From assembly GCA_943842505.1 (NCBI GenBank), contig CALTDI010000015.1, positions 39,901-103,900 on the forward strand: a stretch of DNA of 64,000 nt, read 5' to 3'. The first letter of the stretch is position 1; every line of letters starts with the position of its first letter. Position numbers and translations under genes: made by a program. Positions 47,460 through 56,507 of this stretch are shown piece by piece. The notes beneath the pieces were generated by a model. That model had not been told where the DNA came from. It made no database searches and saw only the letters and a list, made by a program, of their open reading frames with translations. The DNA comes from an uncultured Pseudomonadales bacterium (GTDB taxonomy: Bacteria; Pseudomonadota; Gammaproteobacteria; Pseudomonadales; Pseudohongiellaceae).

Positions 47460-50174
47460 ATGGAGATATCCTACATTTCGGCATTACCAGTTCAGCTTAC
47501 TGGATACGATTCGACCTCGACTGGTCTCAGCTCGATCACCCTGAAGGAAAAATTTTGGAGTTCGGTCCCCCCCAAACTCGTAGCCGGACTTTTACGCGGC
47601 GGCATTGATTTGTTCGTCGTCGATGATGCCGGCGAACTGATTTCGCAATATACGCTTGGCACACTAGAGAGCCCTAGCGAAATAAAAACACTGAACCGAG
47701 GTTTCGCCCTAAAGATAAATGAAATCTATGGCGATCATTACTACCTCAGAGTAACTAGCGCACGACCGCTGCGCCTTCCCATATCGCTTTGGAGTGAAGA
47801 TGCGTTTCTCGCTCAATCGATAAGCTCAGATACCGGTCTTGGTTTGCAATACGGCATATTGCTCGCCATGATTTTCTATAATCTATTTCTTTTCTTCACG
47901 ATTCGCGAAAAAAGCTATCTCTTCTATGTTATTGCGGTAGCCACGCAGGCCGCTTTCCTGTTTCTAGATTCTAAACACTTACGCTTCCTTTTCGACGAAT
48001 TGAATGCGGGCAGTTGGTGGGTAGACATCTCAGAGAGGCTTATCTACCCCCTACTCGTGATTACAGCCTTATTATTCCAACGGTCATTACTGCGTATCTG
48101 GGAGTACAATCTAAAGCTGGATATGACTATAAAGATCCTGCTTGGCGGATTTACCCTGGTTATGCTTTCCACCCTTGCGCCTAGCGAGAAGGTTTTTCAG
48201 TATCCATTCATTGCACTATTACTCGCTGCAATACCGCTAGCTTTCTATAACAACATCGATGCGATTCGAAGAGGAAACCTGACTGCCGCCGTACACATGG
48301 CCGCAATTGGCATATTCCTTGCCGGAACGATTATCTTGATGATGCAGCAACTCTTGCCCGGATTTCCAAGTAATGCTTTCACCGACAATGCGTACAATGC
48401 CGGCTTGATCATTCAATCACTCCTACTCTCACTGAGTTTGGCAACTCAATACAACCAGATCAAACAAGAAAAGGAAGACGCACAAAGGCAGGCTATCGAT
48501 AACTTGGTTAAATCTGAAAAGATCAAAGACGACCTGCTGGCCAATGTCTCACACGAATTACGCACACCTCTATTTGGTATCAACGGGCTGGCTGAAACCG
48601 CATTGGCAGAGTTCAGATCGAATACAAAGAACCCGGTACTAATTAGCCAGAACCTCGAATTAATCCAAGCAAGTGGCGACAGACTAAGCAAACTAGTCAA
48701 CGACCTACTCGACTTCTCCAGCGCCAAAGAAGAAGCTGCCTATATCAAATTCAGACCGGTAGATCTGAATAGCATCGCAACGCTGGTAATTGCCATCTGC
48801 AAGCCACTAGTTGGAGAGAAAAATCTGGACCTCAGGGTCGAGATAGACCCTGACCTCCCCTTGGTAGCCGGCGATGAAGATAGACTGCAGCAGATACTAG
48901 TTAACCTAACCTCCAATGCCATCAAGTTTACCTACTCAGGAGAGGTAGTAATCTCAGCGGAGCTTACCTCCGATTACAACGTGACCATCAAAGTGCGTGA
49001 CACGGGCATTGGCATACATAGAACCGACCATGACACAATATTCAAGACTTTCGATAAACTACCTTCTCAGCATCTAAATGCATCGGGAATCGGCCTGGGC
49101 TTGCCACTCGCAAAGAGCATGGTAGAACTGCATCGCAGCGAGTTAAGAGTAGAGAGCGAACTCGACTTGGGTTCAACCTTTAGTTTTGACTTGCGCGTAT
49201 CGTTAGATCAGACCCGCGCCGTCCAGCCGACTAATATTCACAAGCAAATGATTAGGCGTGCCGACTACATAGAACAGGCAAACAAGGAACCCGAAACACC
49301 GAAACTTCGCAGCGAACAGGATGTCACCATTCTGGTTGTGGACGATGACGAGATCAATCGCGTAGTAATGGGCCAGCAGTTAGACGAATACAACGTAATC
49401 AAATGCTCGAATGGGCTCGACGCCCTAACTGTTGTAGACGGGCAGAAACCAGATCTGATCTTGCTCGATCTAATGATGCCTGGCTTGAACGGGCATGAGG
49501 TCTGCCAGAAGCTTAGACAAAAGTACAGCCAGATAGAGTTGCCAATAATATTAGTCACAGCGAAAACCCATCTAGAAGACCTGACACAAGGATTTAAAAC
49601 TGGCGCCAATGACTATCTTGCAAAGCCTTTTCACAATGAAGAGCTACGCTCTCGAGTAGAGAATCAGCTACGCCTCAGCTTGCTGCACCGAGTCAATGAA
49701 GACAACCTTCGCATGCGCTCCCAGATCGAGTCTTACGCCAAGGCAGACTCCGAACTGCGCAGCTCACGATTCAGACTTCAACAAGTTCTGGAATCTATAA
49801 ATGCAGGCTTCATTGCCTTCGAACTACCCGGGAAGATATTCAGCCTCAACCAACGAGCGGCTGAATTACTGGGCACCGATCGCGAATCTGTTCTGGACAA
49901 AGACATACATACTTTATTTTCAGATTCAGAAGTAAATACCGAGATACTCCACGCGCTCGAGAACTGGGAGGACGGTGAGGATGATGAGGGGCTCCAGGAA
50001 GACCTACCGAACCATGCCGCTAGTAGAAGCATCAGTATAGAGATCGCCTACCCCTATAGCAGCGCAACTAAAGCATCTGCCAAGACAATTATGTTCAATA
50101 GCAAACTCAACCTGTTTGGCAGTGATGAAGGTACCGGAGTGCTTTTCCTCGAAGACACGGAGCCACTTAAATAG
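47460..50174 (+). CDS. Main kinase ORF: 7TMR-DISM, HisKA, HATPase, receiver and PAS-like domains
   Basis: LLANVSHELRTPLFGINGLAE, DTGIGIHRTDHDTIFKTFDKLP, GIGLGLPLAKSM, ILVVDDDEINRVVM...LILLDLMMPGLNGHEVC; the first residues before about 47567 are probably not native. Confidence 0.85.
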   Translation: MEISYISALPVQLTGYDSTSTGLSSITLKEKFWSSVPPKLVAGLLRGGIDLFVVDDAGELISQYTLGTLESPSEIKTLNRGFALKINEIYGDHYYLRVTSARPLRLPISLWSEDAFLAQSISSDTGLGLQYGILLAMIFYNLFLFFTIREKSYLFYVIAVATQAAFLFLDSKHLRFLFDELNAGSWWVDISERLIYPLLVITALLFQRSLLRIWEYNLKLDMTIKILLGGFTLVMLSTLAPSEKVFQYPFIALLLAAIPLAFYNNIDAIRRGNLTAAVHMAAIGIFLAGTIILMMQQLLPGFPSNAFTDNAYNAGLIIQSLLLSLSLATQYNQIKQEKEDAQRQAIDNLVKSEKIKDDLLANVSHELRTPLFGINGLAETALAEFRSNTKNPVLISQNLELIQASGDRLSKLVNDLLDFSSAKEEAAYIKFRPVDLNSIATLVIAICKPLVGEKNLDLRVEIDPDLPLVAGDEDRLQQILVNLTSNAIKFTYSGEVVISAELTSDYNVTIKVRDTGIGIHRTDHDTIFKTFDKLPSQHLNASGIGLGLPLAKSMVELHRSELRVESELDLGSTFSFDLRVSLDQTRAVQPTNIHKQMIRRADYIEQANKEPETPKLRSEQDVTILVVDDDEINRVVMGQQLDEYNVIKCSNGLDALTVVDGQKPDLILLDLMMPGLNGHEVCQKLRQKYSQIELPIILVTAKTHLEDLTQGFKTGANDYLAKPFHNEELRSRVENQLRLSLLHRVNEDNLRMRSQIESYAKADSELRSSRFRLQQVLESINAGFIAFELPGKIFSLNQRAAELLGTDRESVLDKDIHTLFSDSEVNTEILHALENWEDGEDDEGLQEDLPNHAASRSISIEIAYPYSSATKASAKTIMFNSKLNLFGSDEGTGVLFLEDTEPLK

Positions 50175-50192
50175 CTAGCAAACAGCAAAGTT

Positions 50193-50702
50193 GTGAATGA
50201 TACGGTTGAGCTAGTTAGCTTCTTAGGACAGGCGCAGCAGAATATACGTCGAATCGGAACAAGATTAAGCGTACTTACCCCGTCGGAGATTACCAGTCAC
50301 CCAGCGCTGCTTGACAAGCTAACCGGTATCGAACATTTGATTAACTTCATCGATGAGCAACTACCGAGTGTAAGCAGTGAGGGCGAATATCGCCAGCAAC
50401 TGATTACCCTGATGCGCTCCGCCTTACATACCTGGGAGGTTACCACTCAGAAGTCGAAAATCGAGCTGGCCGAGGAGAGCAATATTTGGGCCGTTAGCAT
50501 CGATGACGGCCGCCTAAGAACACGCACATTCGACCGCTACTTGCGAATCGAACAATTGCCGAAGATTCCGCGTTGGCGAGAAGTTGTAAGAACCGCCTAT
50601 TTCGTCTTGTCGAATCCGGCAATTGAGCCCGAAACACGCCTATCTCTAGAGTCAGAATTAGAGAAGACCAAGTCTATATTGAAGAAGGCCGCTATAAGCT
50701 GA
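50193..50702 (+). CDS. C-terminal domain fragment of the hybrid kinase, or a separate small protein
   Basis: Same reading frame as the upstream kinase, six codons after its stop; SKIELAEESNIWAVSIDDGRLRTRTFDRYLRIEQLPKIPRWREVVRTAYFVL. Confidence 0.6.
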   Translation: MNDTVELVSFLGQAQQNIRRIGTRLSVLTPSEITSHPALLDKLTGIEHLINFIDEQLPSVSSEGEYRQQLITLMRSALHTWEVTTQKSKIELAEESNIWAVSIDDGRLRTRTFDRYLRIEQLPKIPRWREVVRTAYFVLSNPAIEPETRLSLESELEKTKSILKKAAIS

Positions 50703-50898
50703 TAGGCGTAATTAGACGCCGAAAGTAGGTTTCAGCATTCCCTTAGCCGCCCACATTCGTTAACCTACTGCTTATTAGTCAGTGTAAGAATTAGATTCCA
50801 CGATGCTTGTGGGTATGTTCCGAAGTTACTGACTGTTTATTAGATCTTTCATTAGCACAGCACAGCACAGCGCAACCCAAACCATTTTCGCGATAGCT

Positions 50899-51762
50899 AT
50901 GTACATACAACATTTTGGCCTTGCCCAATATCCATTTTCGCTGACACCAAACACGCGATACTTCCTGAAATTGCCAAGCCATCAGCGCGCCTTCGATTTC
51001 ATAATAGAGGCTCTACGAAACGGGGAAAGCTTCACCAAAATCACCGGCGAAGTGGGAACGGGTAAAACCATGTTGTGCCGAAAAGCGCTCAATGCACTCG
51101 CCGTGCTCCAGGACAGGTATGCTACAGCCTTCGTCCCCAACCCATTCCTAAATGAAGAAGGCATCATGCATGCCGTCGCCGAAGAATTTCATCTCAGCTT
51201 TGATCCAAGCGCCAGCTACTACGATCTTCTAAAGCTAATCACTGAAGAGTTGATCCGCCTCTCAACCGAGGGCAAAACTGCCGTACTGTTCATCGACGAA
51301 GCGCAAGCGATGCCAGAGGAATCATTAGAGGCGATACGCCTGCTTACTACACTGGAGAGCGCTGCTAACGGACCTACACCGCTGCAAGTTATCCTATTCG
51401 GCCAACCTGAGCTAGATGAACTATTGCAGCGCCCCGCACTCCGAGAATTAAATCGTGATCTTAGTGTTTCCTTTCAACTAGCTGCACTAGATAGCGATGG
51501 CGTCGAAGCGTATCTGAATCATCGCCTAATCAAGGCAGGCTACAATGGCTACAGCCTGTTCACGCAGAAGGCCATAGATCTGATTTTTCAAAGCTCGAAG
51601 GGCGTGCCGAGGCTTATCAATATCCTCGCTCACAAATCACTAATGGTCGCTTTTGGCAAAGGCGCCTCTTCCCTGACCGATATACACGTGACGCTAGCCA
51701 TCGCAGATACCGAATCGGCCCAGCCACTCAGATCACAGAAAAAGCACCTGTTCTCTTCTTAA
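50899..51762 (+). CDS. ExeA/MshM-like AAA ATPase
   Basis: MYIQHFGLAQYPFSLTPNTRYFLKLPSHQRAFDFIIEALRNGESFTKITGEVGTGKTMLCRKAL; VLFIDEAQAMPEESLEAIRLLTTLES. Confidence 0.88.
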   Translation: MYIQHFGLAQYPFSLTPNTRYFLKLPSHQRAFDFIIEALRNGESFTKITGEVGTGKTMLCRKALNALAVLQDRYATAFVPNPFLNEEGIMHAVAEEFHLSFDPSASYYDLLKLITEELIRLSTEGKTAVLFIDEAQAMPEESLEAIRLLTTLESAANGPTPLQVILFGQPELDELLQRPALRELNRDLSVSFQLAALDSDGVEAYLNHRLIKAGYNGYSLFTQKAIDLIFQSSKGVPRLINILAHKSLMVAFGKGASSLTDIHVTLAIADTESAQPLRSQKKHLFSS

Positions 51763-51866
51763 CGCAAGATTTGGCCGCCACACCAGGCACTTGTACCACA
51801 GTCCTGTTGTATCCCCGCCGGCAAACATTATAATCACCCAAGCTCACCGAATCTGGAATACCCGCT

Positions 51867-52643
51867 ATGTCTCAAGAACTCTGGCAACAACTCAAATCAG
51901 AAGCTCAGCAGGTCATTCAACAAGAACCTCTGCTGGCGAGTTATGTCTATGCCTGCGTTCTAAACCACAACAGCCTGCAGTCTGCTCTCAGCTTTATTCT
52001 AGCGACCAAGCTAGCCGACGATGTTATGCCAGTGGTTACCGTTCGAGAATTATTCGATCACGCTTTCGAGGAATCCCCAAAGATCATCGAAGACGCTGCA
52101 TGCGATATAAAAGCCGTTTTTGAAAGAGATGCAGCTGTAAGCACCCATCTGGCGGTCATTCTTTATCTGAAAGGTTTTCAGTCGATTCAAGTTCATCGGC
52201 TTGCGCACTTTCTTTGGAACAATAACCGGAACGAGCTAGCCTTGTTTATGCAGAGTCGAAATTCCGAGGTCTTTGCCGTCGACATTCACCCGGCTTGCAA
52301 GATTGGCCGCGGCATTATGTTCGATCATGCCACCGGCATTGTCATTGGTGAAACGACCGTTATCGAAGACGATGTTTCCATCCTGCAACAGGTGACATTG
52401 GGCGGCACCGGCAACGAGAAAGGCGATCGACATCCAAAGATACGCTCGGGAGTGCTTATCTCTACCGGGGCGAAAGTCTTGGGTAATATCGAAATAGGTA
52501 TGGGGGCAAAGATAGGTGCAAACAGTGTTGTGCTTAACGATGTTGCCCCACATACAACCGTGGTCGGCGTCCCGGCAAAAGCCATAGGCAAACCAGGTAC
52601 CCAGACACCATCACAAACGATGAATCAAAACTTCTTCGACTAG
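51867..52643 (+). CDS. cysE: Serine O-acetyltransferase
   Basis: HRLAHFLWNNNRNELALFMQSRNSEVFAVDIHPACKIGRGIMFDHATGIVIGETTVIEDDVSILQQVTLGGTG. Confidence 0.96.
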   Translation: MSQELWQQLKSEAQQVIQQEPLLASYVYACVLNHNSLQSALSFILATKLADDVMPVVTVRELFDHAFEESPKIIEDAACDIKAVFERDAAVSTHLAVILYLKGFQSIQVHRLAHFLWNNNRNELALFMQSRNSEVFAVDIHPACKIGRGIMFDHATGIVIGETTVIEDDVSILQQVTLGGTGNEKGDRHPKIRSGVLISTGAKVLGNIEIGMGAKIGANSVVLNDVAPHTTVVGVPAKAIGKPGTQTPSQTMNQNFFD

Positions 52644-52770
52644 TTCAGATCCAAAAAATTCAGCATGAAATTAGACTGTAGGCGCTGAAGGCTCCCCTAT
52701 ACAAATATGCCCATGCGAATGCAACTCGCCTTCATAACAGACTAAACCTTCCGGCGAGACAGCTAAAACG

Positions 52771-54159
52771 CTATTGAACTGTGTCTGAGGCGAGATCATA
52801 TTTAAGGCGAGCTGTGGCCTGCTGAGGTTCTCCATCAACCAGTCTTGGGCGGAACGTCAGACTATTGAATTTAGCTAGCAGTAGTCCTTCCTCTGGCGGT
52901 GATTCTAGATAATGTGCGAGCAGCTCTGCCTGTTGGATCATGCTTACCGTACTACTATAGCGATGACTAAAACGCCGTGACACCGTATTTACTCCGGCGA
53001 GACTAAACGAGAATAAGGCGAAGTTTGAATCGTTCTCTGCGTTGTTTCCAGCATCGCTAAAGAGGGGACTGCGCACATTGGGAAGTGCCGCAGACCATTC
53101 GCTGAAGGATATATAGGTATAGGAGGCTTCACCGTCAAGCGTTACCAGCTTATTGCGCTGTGCGACGACGGCTGCCTCAACAGTCGAATAGAATTCGGTA
53201 TCCGGAATCACCATAGGTTGATTCCATAACTCAATAACCAAAGATTCGTCGACACCCGTCGCTAACATTTCATCGTAAGCTAGGCGATAAATCTCTGTCG
53301 CGGCCTCCGGCTTGTCATAGAGTATGTGCCAATCGCCTAGGTACACATTTGTCATTGCAAGCGCTTCTGCATCGGGAGATTCACCTCCCGCATAGACTTC
53401 ATAAATTCTGTTGATCAACCCTAAACCCGAAAGATAGAAGGTCTCATTCACGTCATAGCGGCCACGCATTGCCTCCAAACCTGGTCCAACTTTTCTCAGC
53501 TGGTAGCTGGTCGGACCCCCATTCCAAAGCGCTACCGTCTGCAGGTGAAGCTGCCGCAATTGCTCGTAGATCATTGGCACAAGCCGCACGTCGTTTTCGC
53601 TCCAGAGAGTTTGCGCAACGGCAAGGGCAATCCATCGAATTTCAGCGGAGCGGCCAAAATGGTAACCCTGATAGAAACTATCATCTTCCGCCACGGCTCT
53701 CAGATGGAATCGGGATAGCTCTAGGAGGTCGTCGATTAATTCCTGATCGATAAATTTGCTTTTCTCGGTATAGAGCCAGTATAAATGCTCCATATTCTCT
53801 CTAGCCGATTCCCAATTGCCGCGGTTGGCGAAGTTACTTATTTTCTTGCTCAGCAGAGGTCGTTGAATGTCGGTGTAGAGGCCATCTTCTATGCGCGCTA
53901 TCTGCATAGCGCGATCGAGAAGGTCGTGAGCCTCGTCAAACTGATTGAGCATCATGAATTTATCCGCCAACTGTTCGATGGGCTCTATCAGCCTGGAATC
54001 CATAGGGCCAAGCGTATCCTGCATGTCATTCAACAACTCACGGCCTAACGCCAGCTCGTCAATGACATTCGGCGTCGAATCAGGAACAGGCTGCCCGTAG
54101 GCAATCCCCACGGGAAATGCCAGAAGTAGTGCTAAGGCTGTAGAGAGTAGCTTAGTCAT
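52771..54159 (-). CDS. Secreted TPR-like protein of unknown function
   Basis: Signal peptide; helical repeat text DEAHDLLDRAMQIA..., PEAATEIYRLAYDEMLA. Confidence 0.65.
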   Translation of the reverse strand: MTKLLSTALALLLAFPVGIAYGQPVPDSTPNVIDELALGRELLNDMQDTLGPMDSRLIEPIEQLADKFMMLNQFDEAHDLLDRAMQIARIEDGLYTDIQRPLLSKKISNFANRGNWESARENMEHLYWLYTEKSKFIDQELIDDLLELSRFHLRAVAEDDSFYQGYHFGRSAEIRWIALAVAQTLWSENDVRLVPMIYEQLRQLHLQTVALWNGGPTSYQLRKVGPGLEAMRGRYDVNETFYLSGLGLINRIYEVYAGGESPDAEALAMTNVYLGDWHILYDKPEAATEIYRLAYDEMLATGVDESLVIELWNQPMVIPDTEFYSTVEAAVVAQRNKLVTLDGEASYTYISFSEWSAALPNVRSPLFSDAGNNAENDSNFALFSFSLAGVNTVSRRFSHRYSSTVSMIQQAELLAHYLESPPEEGLLLAKFNSLTFRPRLVDGEPQQATARLKYDLASDTVQ

Positions 54160-54344
54160 CGTAATTCTCGGCTCAAATATGGAAGCTTTGAGTAGGATAT
54201 CAGGCAGGCTCAGGCTTGAATAGGAGTGGCGCCCAAAGCTGCGAGACGGCTGTAGACACAGGGCCCGATGTGATCGCTATTTTGCAGCCCCTTGATTATA
54301 CTCAGCTTAGAAGATTACAAAATGACTGCATTTAGGAGAGTAAT

Positions 54345-54773
54345 GTGAACAAAATCGGCAAAACTGTGGGCTTTTCCCTGCTATCACTGTTAATTGGTCT
54401 AGGAGCCGGCCTTTTCGCAGTTTCCTCCGCCCAGGAAGACGGCAAAGTCTATGAGCTTAGAATATACACCGCAACACCGGGCAATCTGGACAATCTACAA
54501 GCGCGCTTTCGGGATCACACCATCCGTATTTTCAACAACCATGGCATGAAGATAGTTGGTTTCTGGACGCCTACAAGCGAAGAAGACGCCGATGACACCC
54601 TAATCTATGTCTTGGAGCACGCCAGCCAGGAAGCTGCCAATGCCTCATGGCAGGCATTCGGCCAGGATCCCGAGTGGAAATCTGTCTCCGACGCATCTAA
54701 TGCCAATGGCTCAATACTAGCCGGGGTTGAACGCCGCTATATGAAGGCGACAGACTATTCGCCATTGCAATAG
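54345..54773 (+). CDS. NIPSNAP family protein, secreted or membrane-anchored
   Basis: KVYELRIYTATPGNLDNLQARFRDHTIRIFNNHGMKIVGFWTPT...LIYVLEHASQEAANASWQAFGQDPEWKSV. Confidence 0.88.
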   Translation: MNKIGKTVGFSLLSLLIGLGAGLFAVSSAQEDGKVYELRIYTATPGNLDNLQARFRDHTIRIFNNHGMKIVGFWTPTSEEDADDTLIYVLEHASQEAANASWQAFGQDPEWKSVSDASNANGSILAGVERRYMKATDYSPLQ

Positions 54774-54824
54774 TTACGATACGGGCCTGCTCGTTTCCAG
54801 AAGTAAATGACAGAAAACAAAAAA

Positions 54825-54853
54825 GGGATGGCTCTAAAGCCATCCCTTTTTTT
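54825..54853. terminator. Rho-independent terminator
   Basis: GGGATGGC-tctaaa-GCCATCCC followed by T7; A-run on the other side allows bidirectional use. Confidence 0.9.
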
Positions 54854-54963
54854 AATTATTGTTTACTGAGAAACTTCTCTAGAATTTTTCCTGCAGCTTA
54901 TTGTCGAACCCAATTTTATTAAAGTGATTTATCAAGAACCTGCCGAAGCATTTGATTCATCAA

Positions 54964-55134
54964 CTAGAACACCAGCGGGTTATTAAAGAACTTGAATGAG
55001 CCATAGGCTAGTTCCAGCAACTCTACCGTAGACTGACCCTCACCGAGCCAGTAATAGAGCAAGCCACCCAAAATGATCCCTGCCGAGCTTAAAGCTGCAA
55101 TCGTCTTGTCGTCTATCTTGCCATTCTCGTTCAT
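54964..55134 (-). CDS. 56-aa small membrane protein, not in supplied ORF track
   Basis: Minus-strand ATG..TAG: MNENGKIDDKTIAALSSAGIILGGLLYYWLGEGQSTVELLELAYGSFKFFNNPLVF; 30 bp downstream of the DUF6644-like gene. Confidence 0.65.
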   Translation of the reverse strand: MNENGKIDDKTIAALSSAGIILGGLLYYWLGEGQSTVELLELAYGSFKFFNNPLVF

Positions 55135-55164
55135 ATCTACTCCTAAATAAACCGACTACTACTG

Positions 55165-55764
55165 CTAGCTAAATCCAATCCAGCGACCGGTTGCCGCTAC
55201 CGTAAACCATATCAGCATCGATGTGACAGCGACTAATCGTATCGTCCAAGGATTGATTTGGGCATGGGGACGACTGGTCAACAAGGGCTGCTTAATAAAC
55301 AACATGAAGCAGGACCCCGCAATAAGCACTAACATCTTTATCCAGAACACTTCCATAAAATAGACCTTGTTACCCACACCTGCCGCGCAAAAAATGCCCG
55401 TTAGGATCGCCATTAACAAAGCCCATCTAAAGCACTTGTGAGTTCCTGTAACTAACGTTTCCGAAGGAACATCCTTGAAGATCATGCCGAGGAGACGCAA
55501 GTCTGTAGCCAGCACCGTTCCGCCTAGAACCGCCATGGAAAGTAAGTGCAACGCTTCCACTGTTGCATAGACAGAGCCATAGGTGGTGCCAATGACTCCA
55601 ATCCATGAAGATTGATTCATCCAGTTAAAAAACGACTCCAAGCCAGGGTATATGGCTTCACGAATGCCCAGAGCTTCAACGAGGACCATCAGTAGAAAAA
55701 CTGCAAATACTGCCAGCGATCTAGCATATTGACTCAAGATCGAACCTAACATGCGAACTCCCAA
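55165..55764 (-). CDS. DUF6644-like multi-TM membrane protein
   Basis: VEALHLLSMAVLGGTVLATDLRLLGM, THKCFRWALLMAILTGIF; multi-TM. Confidence 0.65.
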   Translation of the reverse strand: MGVRMLGSILSQYARSLAVFAVFLLMVLVEALGIREAIYPGLESFFNWMNQSSWIGVIGTTYGSVYATVEALHLLSMAVLGGTVLATDLRLLGMIFKDVPSETLVTGTHKCFRWALLMAILTGIFCAAGVGNKVYFMEVFWIKMLVLIAGSCFMLFIKQPLLTSRPHAQINPWTIRLVAVTSMLIWFTVAATGRWIGFS

Positions 55765-55808
55765 ATTTTGATGTTGGATCAGGCCAACATTCTGCTAAAA
55801 ACTATAAC

Positions 55809-56381
55809 TTACAGCGCGTTTAGCTGATCTACGCAACCAGCCGCCCACAGAATAGTAGTATTAGTCGTATTCGTACAATCCACCCAGTCGTAAGGAATAT
55901 ATCTCCCTAAGGTGACTACTCCGCACCAAAGAACGAGTGAAATAATCGCACCAGTTCGCAAGGGCCCTGGCGCTACCGGATCGTTATCCCAATTGCCTTT
56001 AGCGGATTTCAATCTATTATTGAAAATCCACGCATTGATGAATGCCAAGAGGAGTAAAATCATTTTCATTCGAAACCACAGACTCTGAATCGTCTCCACC
56101 GGTTTCGCATAAACCAATAATGCTCCGGTGATAAACATGATTACAAACCCAATAATCATGGGCTTGTGCAGTCTAGCGGCTATTGTGGAGGCAGGAACAT
56201 TGGGCATAACCCAGCCAAGCATACGAAAATCTATGATAAACAGAGATCCAATACTAACCATCAATGTTAGTACATGGGTAGCTTCTAACCAGCTGTAGCT
56301 ATAGTAACCCGCCACCAGCATCTGGCTGTATTCCTGCGCTTCCATCCAATGAGCAAATTGCAGTAATAACTCGTTTATCAC
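55809..56381 (-). CDS. DUF6644-like multi-TM membrane protein
   Basis: LEATHVLTLMVSIGSLFIIDFRMLGW, RLHKPMIIGFVIMFITGALL; same motif order as 55165-55764. Confidence 0.65.
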   Translation of the reverse strand: MINELLLQFAHWMEAQEYSQMLVAGYYSYSWLEATHVLTLMVSIGSLFIIDFRMLGWVMPNVPASTIAARLHKPMIIGFVIMFITGALLVYAKPVETIQSLWFRMKMILLLLAFINAWIFNNRLKSAKGNWDNDPVAPGPLRTGAIISLVLWCGVVTLGRYIPYDWVDCTNTTNTTILWAAGCVDQLNAL

Positions 56382-56507
56382 GCTTTCCAGCCTCCTTTAA
56401 TACCACTATGCGCTTTTTCTTCTTAGAGCGGAAAGAATAAACATCCTTGCGCCTCGAGTCCACTGCTATGACGTGGAATAACCCCCTCGCATGATGTAAA
56501 TCATAAT

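Larger units (their letters stand above)
47240..50702 (+). pseudogene. 7TMR-DISM hybrid histidine kinase/response regulator locus split into three ORFs
   Basis: 47240-47608 (DISMED2 N-terminus) is out of frame with 47460-50174; the switch lies at C7 (47567-47573). 50193-50702 continues in the same frame after TAG at 50172-50174. Confidence 0.75.

Noticed and set aside
47460-47608. Programmed ribosomal frameshift as the explanation for the split kinase
   Set aside because: No convincing slippery heptamer with a downstream stem, and joining requires dropping one base of a C7 run, better explained by indel or phase variation.
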